NCBI GenBank assembly: GCA_964655525.1
Contig: CAZZNE010000014.1
Location: 37,043-101,042, forward strand
Source of the DNA: DLAJ01 sp964655525
Lineage (GTDB): Bacteria > Bacillota > Clostridia > Lachnospirales > Lachnospiraceae
DNA: 64,000 nucleotides
Reading direction: 5' to 3'
Below, in pieces: positions 10,301 through 18,058 of the stretch (position 1 is its first letter; each line of letters opens with the position of its first letter). The position numbers and the translations under genes are program-made. The notes beneath the pieces were generated by a model. That model saw only the letters and a list, made by a program, of their open reading frames with translations, did no database searches and was not told the DNA's origin.

Positions 10301-10563
10301 AGACGGCGGCATATGTGTTCCGTGAAAATTTAGTGTTGACGGGAATGGGCGCGGTCGTAGGAATTCCGATCGGCATCTGGCTGCACCGCTTTGTTATGGA
10401 TAAAATCGATATTGATATCGTAAATTTTCAGGTGCGTATTCTGCCGTGGTCTTTTGTATTCGGCATTGTGCTGACCTTTGTATTTGCGATGCTTGTCAAC
10501 GGGGTCATGTATATCAAGCTGCAAAGGATCAATATGGCGGAGTCGTTAAAGTCCATTGAGTAA
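7393..10563 (+). CDS. FtsX-family ABC permease with long extracellular coiled coil
   Basis: This 1056-aa permease pairs with the upstream ATPase. Helix 1 is near residues 18-38. A large extracellular part (about 40-530) follows, whose second half is a long Glu/Ala/Gln-rich coiled coil (about 250-515) beginning near YDSVVSDARKEIDEAQETL. Three FtsX-type helices lie around 530-640, a second outer domain around 690-900, and three helices at the end, with ERIREIATIKVLGF as the conserved coupling segment. The coil contains a perfect-length 54-bp tandem repeat. ATG at 7393 lies 11 nt after GGAGG; an in-frame TTG at 7375 overlaps it. Such long coiled coils suggest a reach towards or across the cell wall. 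Substrate unknown. Confidence 0.9.
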   Translation: MKSMMGRTTRREITGSFGRYIAIMAIIALGVGLFAGLKVTKPTMVQIADAYVAEHQLYDYRLISTFGLEEQDVDAFASLAYVRAAEGAVFADVIYYAGEDDASRVASVHSLTQELNTLELRAGRMPEAAGECVVDDRAFSEDAIGEVFYVAEDNSENTLELLAFREYTIVGLVSSPAYLNFERGNTSVGNGVVSCFVYMPTEGFCFDYYSELYVKLDSDLEIHSDAYQEEADAHQDEIEGLLIAANDRRYDSVVSDARKEIDEAQETLDDEAAKAEEELADALEELTKAQQEIDDNRELLEEQEQELKDAETALTQGLADIDDGIRQLEEAIEEGNNGLAQLRELEQMQAGMQGAGQLSAEELAAMQAGMQGAGQLSAEELAAMQAQMQGAGQLSAEELAAMQAQMQELQAQIQEVTQTLETLQSNLAALRAQRSVLAEQLVQVQEGFYEIADAYVTLHEAQTELDDGWAEYEDGRSEYESKIAEGQQEIDDAINELEELEKPSYYMLTRNENIGYVSFDNDSSIVAGMANVFPVFFFLVAALVCITTMNRMVEEQRTQIGVLKALGYGKAAIMGKYMVYSGSAAMIGCISGFLIGSYVFPNVIWTVYGIMYSVGGSGYLIDVPLACISVVVALICSIGTTWLSCRMELDSVAAELIRPKTPKAGKRIFLEYIPFVWKRMKFLHKVSARNIFRYKKRFFMMVLGVGGCTALLLTGLGIKDSIADVVTEQYDRIQTYDMAVSFRNAPTDAQRQAFAEDTQGMLESGIYYMQTSVDISFNRITKSIDLVVPEDAGQITEVLRLFDKKGEAIAYPGVGEAVISAKCAEKLGLHIGDTVTIRDGDMRELHVKVSGICTNYVYNYVYLCAETYSSQLGREPEYKSMWCNVAEGQDVHEVGAKIMSEENTASANITKDMKQRFTSMMSSLNYIVVLVTFCAAALAFIVLYNLTNINITERIREIATIKVLGFYPMETAAYVFRENLVLTGMGAVVGIPIGIWLHRFVMDKIDIDIVNFQVRILPWSFVFGIVLTFVFAMLVNGVMYIKLQRINMAESLKSIE
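8446..8607 (+). repeat. Three 54-bp in-frame tandem repeats in permease coiled coil
   Basis: Three consecutive copies start at 8446, 8500 and 8554 and encode MQGAGQLSAEELAAMQAG/Q. They differ by few bases, which indicates recent duplication. Each adds 18 residues to the extracellular coiled coil, so copy number should set its length. Confidence 0.9.
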
Positions 10564-10618
10564 AAAAAGAATTTCGCTGACGCGTAATTCTTTCGAAGAT
10601 TGCTATGCGATTCTTCTG
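10564..10618 (+). terminator. Double hairpin after the ABC permease
   Basis: The first hairpin (about 10567-10593) pairs AAAGAATT with AATTCTTT. A second at 10595-10616 pairs GAAGATTGC with GCGATTCTTC around TAT. The joint reads TCTTTCGAAGA, as in a similar two-hairpin element near 53.66 kb on the other strand. Likely ends the ABC operon. Confidence 0.6.
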
Positions 10619-10668
10619 GAATGATTGCGAAAGTAAAAGTAAATGGTTTCATGGGGGGTCATAAAAGA

Positions 10669-11802
10669 ATGATAGTAAAACCGGACAGTGAACGTATGAA
10701 GATCATGGGGAGGACCACGCAGGTCGGAGAGATTCTTTACCTTGGTTTTTCGGCATCCTATCTTGAATTTGAGACCGTGGCGAGCCGAATCTGTGTGACG
10801 ATGTGTACGGATGTAACGCCGCAGGAAGAAAGCATTTTAGGCTGGTTTGCGGTTTATCTGGACGATGGAGCGCAGCCCGCCGTGAGGAGAGCGCTGACGA
10901 AGCCGGAGGAGAATTTTGTGATCTTTGAGGAAGCGCAGGCGCGAAAGGTGAAGCTCCGCCTTGTCAAGATGTCGGAGGCGGCGTTTGGGCTTGTCGGTGT
11001 CAAAGAATTCGATATTACCTGTGGGAGCGGAGAGACAGGAAGCGGGGAACAGGGAACAGAGTATGACGCGCGTGTCACAAGAACGCCTGATCGGCCGCAC
11101 CGCATGGAAATCATTGGGGATTCCATCACTTGCGGTTACGGCAACGAGGGCGTCTTGGATCGAGATACGTTTACGACCACACAGGAAAACCCGGAAGAAG
11201 CATATGCGGTTCTGACGGCAAATGCGCTGAACGCAGATTATCAGCTTGTCTCGTGGAGCGGCATCGGCGTGATCACAAACTGGATTCCGGAGGACGTCAA
11301 TGAGCCGCTGGAAGAAATTCTGATGCCGGAGTTATACCCCTACCGTGATAAAAGCTTATGTGAGAAATTGGGTCTTGAGCCTGCACGGTGGGACAGCGCA
11401 CAATTTATGCCGGAGCTGATTGTCCTGCATCTTGGGACAAATGATGACAGCTATGTCAGAAAGATACCGGAACGGCAGGCTTATTTTGCCGATAAATATT
11501 ATGCTTTTTTAGAGCAGATTCATGAGCAGAATCCGCAGGCGGCAATTCTCTGCACGCTTGGCGTTATGGGTCAGAATTTATGCGAGGAGGAGGAGCGGCA
11601 GGCGGCGCGGTTTGCAAAGGCGCACCCCGATGTGCGGATCGGGTATCTCGTGCTTCCTGAACAGGATGCGGCGGACGGCATCGGCGCGGATTGCCATCCG
11701 AGTAAACGGACGCATCAAAAGACTGCCGAGATCCTCACGCAGAAGATCAGGGAGTTTATGGGGTGGCAGAAAGGGCATGGTTTGGAATATGGAGATCAGT
11801 GA
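10669..11802 (+). CDS. SGNH-hydrolase esterase, carbohydrate esterase family 2-like
   Basis: This 377-aa enzyme has an N-terminal beta-sandwich region (about residues 1-125) and a C-terminal SGNH hydrolase domain. Catalytic blocks are visible: IIGDSITCGYGNEG (nucleophile Ser), HLGTNDDSYV (block III Asn) and DCHPSKRTH (Asp/His dyad). This two-domain layout is that of CE2 acetyl esterases, which remove acetyl groups from xylan, glucomannan and other sugars. No signal peptide is seen, so it probably acts on imported, acetylated oligosaccharides. ATG at 10669 is 11 nt from a GGGGGG ribosome site; earlier in-frame starts have none. Its end overlaps the MarR-type gene. Confidence 0.85.
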   Translation: MIVKPDSERMKIMGRTTQVGEILYLGFSASYLEFETVASRICVTMCTDVTPQEESILGWFAVYLDDGAQPAVRRALTKPEENFVIFEEAQARKVKLRLVKMSEAAFGLVGVKEFDITCGSGETGSGEQGTEYDARVTRTPDRPHRMEIIGDSITCGYGNEGVLDRDTFTTTQENPEEAYAVLTANALNADYQLVSWSGIGVITNWIPEDVNEPLEEILMPELYPYRDKSLCEKLGLEPARWDSAQFMPELIVLHLGTNDDSYVRKIPERQAYFADKYYAFLEQIHEQNPQAAILCTLGVMGQNLCEEEERQAARFAKAHPDVRIGYLVLPEQDAADGIGADCHPSKRTHQKTAEILTQKIREFMGWQKGHGLEYGDQ

Positions 11803-12226
11803 GTGTCTCAATGCGCTGTTTGTGCAGCTTTTTCATGATATTCTTATCATAGAGCAAAAGGCGCTGAAAAAGGGGGAACATCTGAACCTGACAATTAATG
11901 ACATACATGTCATTGAGGCGATCGGAGACGGCGTGCCGAAAAATATGAGCAGTGTTGCAAAGTCTCTGCACGTGACGACGGGTACGCTTACCATATCCGT
12001 AAACAGTCTTGTGAAAAAAGGATATGTGGACCGGGTGCGGAGTGAAGAGGATCGCAGGGTCGTGCTTGTTTCGCTCACGGAGACGGGACGGCGGGCGTAC
12101 CGCGAGCATAAACGTTTTCATGAGCACATGATCGAATCCATCACAGGACGCCTTGACCCGGAGGAAAGTAAGGTGCTTGCAGGCGCCCTAACGAATATGA
12201 TCCGTTTTTTTGAGGAGCAAAAGTAG
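11789..12226 (+). CDS. MarR-family transcriptional regulator
   Basis: A 145-aa winged-helix protein. The recognition region reads MSSVAKSLHVTTGTLTISVNSLVKKGYVDRVRSEEDRRVVLVSLTETG, the standard MarR wing with its SEEDRR loop. The sequence is close to the FabT branch that controls fatty-acid synthesis, although no fab genes are nearby. The start is uncertain: ATG at 11789 or 11777, both inside the end of the esterase gene, so the pair overlaps by 14-26 nt and is probably co-transcribed. Target promoters are not evident. Confidence 0.85.
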   Translation: MEISECLNALFVQLFHDILIIEQKALKKGEHLNLTINDIHVIEAIGDGVPKNMSSVAKSLHVTTGTLTISVNSLVKKGYVDRVRSEEDRRVVLVSLTETGRRAYREHKRFHEHMIESITGRLDPEESKVLAGALTNMIRFFEEQK

Positions 12227-12230
12227 AGAG

Positions 12231-12267
12231 TCAAATACCCCGTAGCTTGTTGGGGAGGGGTATTTGA
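12231..12267. terminator. Bidirectional terminator between marR-type gene and DUF885 gene
   Basis: An 11-bp perfect stem TCAAATACCCC / GGGGTATTTGA with a 15-nt loop separates two convergent genes and ends next to the stop of the minus-strand gene. Confidence 0.75.
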
Positions 12268-14196
12268 TTAGGGAGCAAAAGAAGGAAGCGCCTCCCGCAG
12301 CATGGAAAACGGCGCAGGGCCCGCGGAAAGAAAAAAAGTATGAAAGCGCATGTCGCTGTAGGTATCCCCCCAGACCGCCTTTGCGGTGTCCTTTAAGGAG
12401 ACGATCTCCAAATACCCGAGATAGTATTTCAGATAATTGACCGGTTCTTCCACGATATATTCATAGATCGAATTTATGACATCTATGTCGCTTATGCCGT
12501 AAGCGCTGAGCATTGCCGACGTTTCCTCGAGCGTCATGCCATAATAGTGGATCGAAACATCCAGCATGGAGTACAGACAGAGCTGAATGCGGCGATCGAT
12601 CCGGTAAAAATCGCAGAGCAGGGCATAAGCCCCGGAATCCGGGAGCTGTGTGCAGGACTCCTGCATCAGCTGTGCGGCATAGGCGTAGGACAGATCTTCG
12701 ACGTAGGTTGCCCAGCCCTCGGCATAGCCGCCGTAGGAAAGAATTCCCTCCAAGGGCATGAGGGAATCGGCATTCATGTCGCTCAGGTGATAGACGCTTT
12801 GGTACAGATGTCCCGGATAGCCCTCGTGCGCGAGTGTTGTATAAAGCGCCAGCGAGTCCGGTTCATTCCCGTAATTGATATAGATACTGTTATTCCGGTA
12901 GTCATCGATCGCGGGGACCATATAAAAAGCAGGACTCGTATAGGGGCTGAGCGCATCGTCCACGGGTTTGATTTCGTAAGAGACCGTATCGGGAACGGCG
13001 GGGAAGTCCGCCGCAATGCGCGCGCGCAGATCGTTAAGCATTTCTTCGGGGGAATAGGCATCAAGCAGCTCCGGCGCAGTCAGTAAAGCCTGTGTCGAGT
13101 CGGAGAATGCCTCCGTCAGTGCAGATGCAGTTTGTAAAAGCGCGTCATAATCGGAAGCAAAGTTTTCTGTCAACAGTGTCATAATTTCTTCGGGCGTGCG
13201 GGAAGAGCCGGTGAGAGAGGCAAGCCGTGTCTCATAGTAGCGGCGGCCTTCCTCGTAATGACAAAGTCCCTGACTGTTTGTGCCGCTGCCTTTTAAGAGA
13301 AACAGCCCGTCGGCAAGGCGGGCATATGCGGGCGCTACCAGCTCGGTGAGGATGGCGTCGTTTCTGGCAAGATATTGCTCCATTTCTGCCTCGGTACAGA
13401 GCCCGTCGGCAAGAAGCGCCTGAAGGCGCGAACGGAAGGTGATCTGTAGGAAATGACTGCCCTGTTCCAGTTGTTCTTTTGTGCAGAGCGTATCACACTG
13501 CGCAATGACCTTTAAGACGGTGGCATCTGACATAAAAAGTCCTGCCGCTGCCTTTTCCTGCTCATAGAGAAGCAGGCCGTCAAAGTAATCGCCGATGCAG
13601 GAAAGCGTGTCAAGATAGCACTCCGCGTCCTCGCAGGAGCGGATGCGGTACTCGGCAAACAGGATCAGCAGGGAAGTCTGTTCCCCGGAGGATGGCGAGA
13701 GCGGTTCCCCATAAAAGGGCATGGTCACCTCGCGCAGACTGCTGCTCAGGGAATGTTCTATGATATGATAGATCCAGACATCATGCTTTGAGAGCTTGTG
13801 CACGTCAATTTCTGACAATTGCGTCATAAAAGAGGAATAGGCCGCAGCCGTCTCGGCGACGGTATCCTTGGTATAGACGGGCAGGCAAACCTGCGCAGGG
13901 TCAAGCCCGTAACGGCTTGATAATGCAAAGGCTTCAGGATGCACCATGGTGTAGTGCAGGTTTAGGCTGTTGTCGGTGAGCTCGTATGCGATGAGGTCAT
14001 TCGAGAGCTGTAGCAGCTTTTCATGCTCTTTTTTTGGCTGGCGGCAGTGCGTCATAAACAGACTGGCGCTGAAAAGAGCAAGCAGCGCCGCTGCGTATAG
14101 GAGCAGGCGGCTGCGGATCTTGCGGGTGTAGGGGGTTATTTTGGCTGACGGGTCGGCGTGTAGCGTGGAATGATTTTTGCGATGAATCACAGGCAT
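12268..14196 (-). CDS. DUF885-family membrane-anchored putative metalloprotein
   Basis: This 642-aa protein has a short cytoplasmic N-terminus, one membrane helix or uncleaved signal near residues 30-49, and a large extracellular region matching the DUF885 family. The hallmark HEGYPGH, a HExxxGH metal-site motif, is near residue 455 (TLAHEGYPGHLYQ), and the C-terminus has the family segment VNYLKYYLGYLEI. DUF885 proteins are structurally related to M32/M3-like zinc carboxypeptidases and are suspected peptidases. The gene is alone on its strand. A cell-surface peptidase is the best guess, but the substrate is unknown. Confidence 0.85.
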   Translation of the reverse strand: MPVIHRKNHSTLHADPSAKITPYTRKIRSRLLLYAAALLALFSASLFMTHCRQPKKEHEKLLQLSNDLIAYELTDNSLNLHYTMVHPEAFALSSRYGLDPAQVCLPVYTKDTVAETAAAYSSFMTQLSEIDVHKLSKHDVWIYHIIEHSLSSSLREVTMPFYGEPLSPSSGEQTSLLILFAEYRIRSCEDAECYLDTLSCIGDYFDGLLLYEQEKAAAGLFMSDATVLKVIAQCDTLCTKEQLEQGSHFLQITFRSRLQALLADGLCTEAEMEQYLARNDAILTELVAPAYARLADGLFLLKGSGTNSQGLCHYEEGRRYYETRLASLTGSSRTPEEIMTLLTENFASDYDALLQTASALTEAFSDSTQALLTAPELLDAYSPEEMLNDLRARIAADFPAVPDTVSYEIKPVDDALSPYTSPAFYMVPAIDDYRNNSIYINYGNEPDSLALYTTLAHEGYPGHLYQSVYHLSDMNADSLMPLEGILSYGGYAEGWATYVEDLSYAYAAQLMQESCTQLPDSGAYALLCDFYRIDRRIQLCLYSMLDVSIHYYGMTLEETSAMLSAYGISDIDVINSIYEYIVEEPVNYLKYYLGYLEIVSLKDTAKAVWGDTYSDMRFHTFFLSAGPAPFSMLREALPSFAP

Positions 14197-14364
14197 GTTG
14201 TCAATTCAGAGCATATTTTTTACAATATATGAGAAACATACGCAAAGCTGAACTGCGGGACGGGCAGAAAATGATGTGAAGGATGCCAAAGGCGGTCGAA
14301 AAATTGCGTGGACGGGGCGGGGACAAAAAAGGACAGGCGTGTAAGGACGTGAGGACGGTGTTTT

Positions 14365-15018
14365 ATGGAGCAGGAGGCAGCTTGGCAGACACAGACGAGC
14401 GATACGGAATATATTCCCGAGGAGATGATGGAAGCCGCGGGTTTGAAAGGCGAGACGCTTTCGATAGCACAGCTTCGTTTTGAACTGTATGAGCTGGAGA
14501 ATGAAGTTGCTGCAGATGCGAGCGAGCTTGCGGGCATGCGCAAAAAGTGGGATGGGATAAAGAGGTCGCTGCGTTTCAGCCTGATCATGCTGGCTGTCTT
14601 CTTTTTGCTGCGGATGCTGATGGAGGTCCTGCTCCGTGAGCAGGTCACGATATTTCTACAGACCACGAATGCGGAAGCCGAGTTGCTGGTTAAACTTGTT
14701 TCTTCCATGATTTATTTTTTTAGAGAGCTGTTTTATGCGGCCGATTGGATTTTTCTCACCCGTTCGATTTATAAGGGTTATGCATTTTTCTGCAATTATG
14801 ACAGCGAGGCGTCGAGGCGGTGGTGCGCATGGCAGAACAAGAAAAATCTGAGCAGGGAGATCGAGCAGCAGGGGCTGCGGCTTGTCAAGCTGGAGGAGCG
14901 CCTGCGCAGGCTGAAGCAGGTGCGCACGATGTACCGCGAGAGAATGCAGGAGGAATGGCTGGAGGAGAATCTGCCCGAGCGGGTTGTGATGGAGCGGGAA
15001 CTCGCGGAGGAAAAATAA
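14365..15018 (+). CDS. Uncharacterised two-helix membrane protein with terminal coiled coils
   Basis: I do not recognise this 217-aa protein. It has an acidic N-terminus, a short heptad segment (about residues 36-62, LRFELYELENEVAADASELAGMRKK), a hydrophobic helix near 70-86, an amphipathic or second membrane segment near 105-125, and a basic C-terminal coiled coil (about 155-215). The shape fits a membrane-bound scaffold. It is the only gene between the DUF885 gene and transketolase. ATG at 14365 is the first good start, preceded by GAGGACGG. Confidence 0.6.
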   Translation: MEQEAAWQTQTSDTEYIPEEMMEAAGLKGETLSIAQLRFELYELENEVAADASELAGMRKKWDGIKRSLRFSLIMLAVFFLLRMLMEVLLREQVTIFLQTTNAEAELLVKLVSSMIYFFRELFYAADWIFLTRSIYKGYAFFCNYDSEASRRWCAWQNKKNLSREIEQQGLRLVKLEERLRRLKQVRTMYRERMQEEWLEENLPERVVMERELAEEK

Positions 15019-15159
15019 AAAACGCATTGTCGCGGTTTTTTATCTGTGATAGAATAAAGTCAGCTTGATTTGACGAAAAACCATTCGGAAAGGGGCGCGT
15101 CGGAATCGTGGACCGTTATGCGGAAAACCCCTTCAAAAAAGAAAGGAGTATCGTAAAAC

Positions 15160-16005
15160 ATGACAAATTTAGAACTTGCCAAGGCTGCCAATCGTGTGCG
15201 CAAGGGAATCGTGTCTTCCGTACATAGCGCAAAGGCAGGGCATCCCGGAGGCTCGCTTTCGGCGGCGGATGTCTATACGTTTTTGTATTTTGAGGAAATG
15301 AAGATTAATCCTGATAACCCGAAGGATCCGGACAGAGACCGGTTCGTATTGTCAAAGGGACATACGGCGCCCGGCTACTATTCTGCGCTTGCAAACCGTG
15401 GTTTTTTCCCGGTTGATGATCTGCTCACGCTGCGCAAGCTCGGTTCTTATTTACAGGGACATCCTGATATGAAGCATATTCCCGGCGTGGATATGAGCAG
15501 CGGCTCGCTCGGACAGGGCATTTCCGCGGCGGTCGGCATGGCGCTTGCGGGCAAGATGGATCACAAGGATTATCGTGTATACACGCTGCTCGGCGACGGA
15601 GAGATCCAGGAGGGGCAGGTCTGGGAGGCTTCCATGTTTGCGGGAGCGAGAAATTTAGACAATCTTTGCGTGATCGTGGATAATAACGGACTGCAGATCG
15701 ACGGAAAGATCGAGGACGTCTGCTCGCCGTATCCGATCGACAAGAAATTTGAGGCGTTCAATTTCCATGTGATCAATGCGGACGCACATAATTTTGATGA
15801 GCTGCGCGCGGCATTTGCCGAGGCAAAGACGGTGAAGGATCAGCCGACTGCGATCATTGTGCACAGCGTAAAGGGCAAGGGCGTATCATTTATGGAGAAC
15901 AATGCGGGCTGGCACGGAAAAGCGCCGAACGACGAGGAATTTGCGGTGGCAATGGCGGATTTGGAGAAGATCGACGCCGAATTAGAGAAAGCAGGTGAAG
16001 CATAA
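15160..16005 (+). CDS. Transketolase, N-terminal (thiamine diphosphate-binding) subunit
   Basis: This 281-aa protein is the ThDP-binding half of a split transketolase. Visible are HSAKAGHPGGSLSAADVYTFLY, the proton-relay His in SKGHTAPGYYSAL, and the GDGEIQEGQVWEA...VDNNGLQIDG motif that binds Mg-ThDP. Transketolase moves two-carbon units between sugar phosphates in the non-oxidative pentose phosphate pathway. The 1-nt overlap with the next gene (TAATG) couples both halves. Start follows GAAAGGAG. Split transketolases are normal in Clostridia. Confidence 0.96.
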   Translation: MTNLELAKAANRVRKGIVSSVHSAKAGHPGGSLSAADVYTFLYFEEMKINPDNPKDPDRDRFVLSKGHTAPGYYSALANRGFFPVDDLLTLRKLGSYLQGHPDMKHIPGVDMSSGSLGQGISAAVGMALAGKMDHKDYRVYTLLGDGEIQEGQVWEASMFAGARNLDNLCVIVDNNGLQIDGKIEDVCSPYPIDKKFEAFNFHVINADAHNFDELRAAFAEAKTVKDQPTAIIVHSVKGKGVSFMENNAGWHGKAPNDEEFAVAMADLEKIDAELEKAGEA

Positions 16006-16946
16006 TGGCAGATGTGAAAAAAATAGCAACGAGAGAGAGTTATGGAAACGCGCTTGCAGAGGTCGGCAAAGACTATCCGAATCTTGTTGTCTTGGATGCC
16101 GATCTTGCGGGAGCAACAAAAACGAGTACGTTTCAGAAGGCATTTCCCGACCGCCATATCGACTGCGGGATTGCCGAATGTAACATGGTAGGAATTGCGG
16201 CGGGACTTTCCACGACGGGCAAGATTCCGTTTGTCAGCTCCTTTGCGATGTTTGCGGCGGGGCGCGCGTTTGAGCAGGTGCGTAATTCCGTCGGATATCC
16301 GCACTTAAATGTCAAGATCGGTGCAACGCATGCGGGCATTACCGTCGGCGAGGACGGTGCGAGCCACCAGTGCAACGAGGATCTTGCCTTGATGCGGACG
16401 ATTCCGGGTATGGTTGTGATGTGTCCCTCCGATGACGTGGAGGCAAAAGCGGCTGTCCGCGCAGCGGTAGAGCATGAAGGACCGGTTTATTTACGGTTCG
16501 GCAGAAGTGCTGTGCCGGTCATCAACGACAGACCGGAATATTCTTTTCAGATCGGAAAGGGCGAGGTGCTCCGCGAGGGAACGGATGTGACGATCGTTGC
16601 GACCGGAATCTGCGTAGCGACGGCGTTAGAGGCTGCTGAAAAGCTTGCCGCCGACGGCGTGAGCGCCGAGGTCATCAATATCTGTACGATCAAGCCGCTT
16701 GATGAGGAGCTGATCATTGCGAGCGCAAAAAAGACGGGCAAGGTCGTGACAGCGGAGGAGCATTCCGTGATCGGCGGATTGGGAAGCGCCGTGTGCGATG
16801 CGCTTTGCAAGTCTGCGCCGACACCGGTATGTAAGATCGGGATGCAGGATGTGTTCGGCGAGTCCGGCGCTGCGAACGCGCTTGTTGAGAAATATGGCTT
16901 AGACGGCGAAGGCATTTACAAACAGGTAAAGGAATTTCTTGGATAA
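16005..16946 (+). CDS. Transketolase, C-terminal (pyrimidine-binding) subunit
   Basis: A 313-aa protein forming the second half of the split enzyme: the pyrimidine-binding domain (SYGNALAEVGKDYPNLVVLDADLAGATKT, the catalytic Glu in GIAECNMVGIAAGLS) followed by the transketolase C-terminal domain (VTIVATGICVATALEAAEKL and VTAEEHSVIGGLGSAV). It pairs with the upstream subunit to make the active site. Length and order match other two-gene transketolases. Confidence 0.96.
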   Translation: MADVKKIATRESYGNALAEVGKDYPNLVVLDADLAGATKTSTFQKAFPDRHIDCGIAECNMVGIAAGLSTTGKIPFVSSFAMFAAGRAFEQVRNSVGYPHLNVKIGATHAGITVGEDGASHQCNEDLALMRTIPGMVVMCPSDDVEAKAAVRAAVEHEGPVYLRFGRSAVPVINDRPEYSFQIGKGEVLREGTDVTIVATGICVATALEAAEKLAADGVSAEVINICTIKPLDEELIIASAKKTGKVVTAEEHSVIGGLGSAVCDALCKSAPTPVCKIGMQDVFGESGAANALVEKYGLDGEGIYKQVKEFLG

Positions 16947-16976
16947 AAAAGAATCGCGCTGTGCGCCATTCTTTTA
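16946..16976. terminator. Terminator after transketolase
   Basis: AAAAGAAT and ATTCTTTT arms plus an inner CGC/GCG pair form a hairpin with a T-rich plus-strand tail directly after the stop. It also faces the end of the convergent LacI gene. Confidence 0.75.
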
Positions 16977-16999
16977 CACTGCTTAAGAATAGGAATGTT

Positions 17000-18010
17000 T
17001 CACTCCCTCGTAGATTCTCTCACCGTGATGGAGGGGAGCGTACAGTAAAATTGTATTTGCAGGTTTGGTTTTTTCATCTTATTTAGGATCAGTTTTCCCG
17101 CCTGAATCCCCATATCGTACACGTCGATGTTGACGACGGTCAGCTTGGGTTCCAGAATTTGGGAAAAAGGATAATCGTCAAAGGTCAGGATTCCCATATC
17201 CTCGGGAATCCTGAGTTGATTTTCTTTGAGCGCATTGACGCAGCCGTATGCAATATAATTGTTGGCGCAGATAATGGCATCGGGCAGATTCGGGCTTTGC
17301 AAAAGCTGCTCCGTCATCCGGAAGCCGCTGTCACAATCCGATTCCCCGTATTGCAGATGATGCTTCGGAACGATCACATCATACTCTTTGAGCACTGACA
17401 GGACACCCGTCAGCCGATGTGCGGAAATTTTGTCCTCATCTGTTCCGCCGATAAAAGCCAATGATTGATACCCCCGCTGCAAAAGATAATTTGTCGCCAT
17501 CTCGCCGGCGAGTTTATTATCAATATCCAGCCAGCAGAAATGACTGGCAAAGCTGGGCTGTCCCAGCACGATATGCGGGATTTCTTTTTGACTGATGAGA
17601 TCGTCAAGCTGTCTGGAAATGACAGATGCGTGAATTACCACGCCGTCCACCATTTTACTGTCAAAGATTTCACGCACAAATTCCGGGGCCTCTGCGGGCG
17701 TCGTATTTTTGACGCTGAGCAGATAGCCCTTGTTTCCGAGCGCATGTTCTAACCCCGATAGGATTTCGAACATGTGGGGGTTGGAAAATCCGGCGTTCTC
17801 GCCCAGCGTTGTGAGAAACAGGACTTGTTTTGTGCTCTGCTTTGCGAAATTTCTTGCGCGTAGGTTCGGATAATAATGTAATTCTTCCATCGCTTTTCGC
17901 ACAGTCTCAACCGTGGTCTGAGAAATGGAGTAAGAACCGTTCATTACTTTGGAGACCGTCGCTGTGGACACACCCGCCCGTTTTGCGACATCTTTGATCG
18001 TAGCAGCCAT
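17000..18010 (-). CDS. LacI-family regulator of the maltodextrin locus
   Basis: A 336-aa repressor with an N-terminal LacI helix-turn-helix (ATIKDVAKRAGVSTATVSKVMNGSYSIS, residues 2-30), a hinge and a periplasmic-binding-like effector domain ending in a TVNIDVYDMGIQAGKLI segment. ATG at 18010 has GGTGGGG upstream; an earlier in-frame ATG at 18022 would precede that site. It lies just downstream of the GH13 gene on the same strand and so probably controls the sugar-uptake operon, with a maltose-type sugar as the likely inducer (inferred from neighbours). Its own operator was not found; a half-site candidate lies at 24149-24168. Confidence 0.92.
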   Translation of the reverse strand: MAATIKDVAKRAGVSTATVSKVMNGSYSISQTTVETVRKAMEELHYYPNLRARNFAKQSTKQVLFLTTLGENAGFSNPHMFEILSGLEHALGNKGYLLSVKNTTPAEAPEFVREIFDSKMVDGVVIHASVISRQLDDLISQKEIPHIVLGQPSFASHFCWLDIDNKLAGEMATNYLLQRGYQSLAFIGGTDEDKISAHRLTGVLSVLKEYDVIVPKHHLQYGESDCDSGFRMTEQLLQSPNLPDAIICANNYIAYGCVNALKENQLRIPEDMGILTFDDYPFSQILEPKLTVVNIDVYDMGIQAGKLILNKMKKPNLQIQFYCTLPSITVRESTRE

Positions 18011-18058
18011 CCGATGCCCCACCTTTCCGAGTCATAAAAATTCAATCTTCTTTTTTAA

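Noticed and set aside
11522..11788. Arg-rich extension of the MarR-type protein
   Set aside because: It is an out-of-frame reading of the esterase gene.
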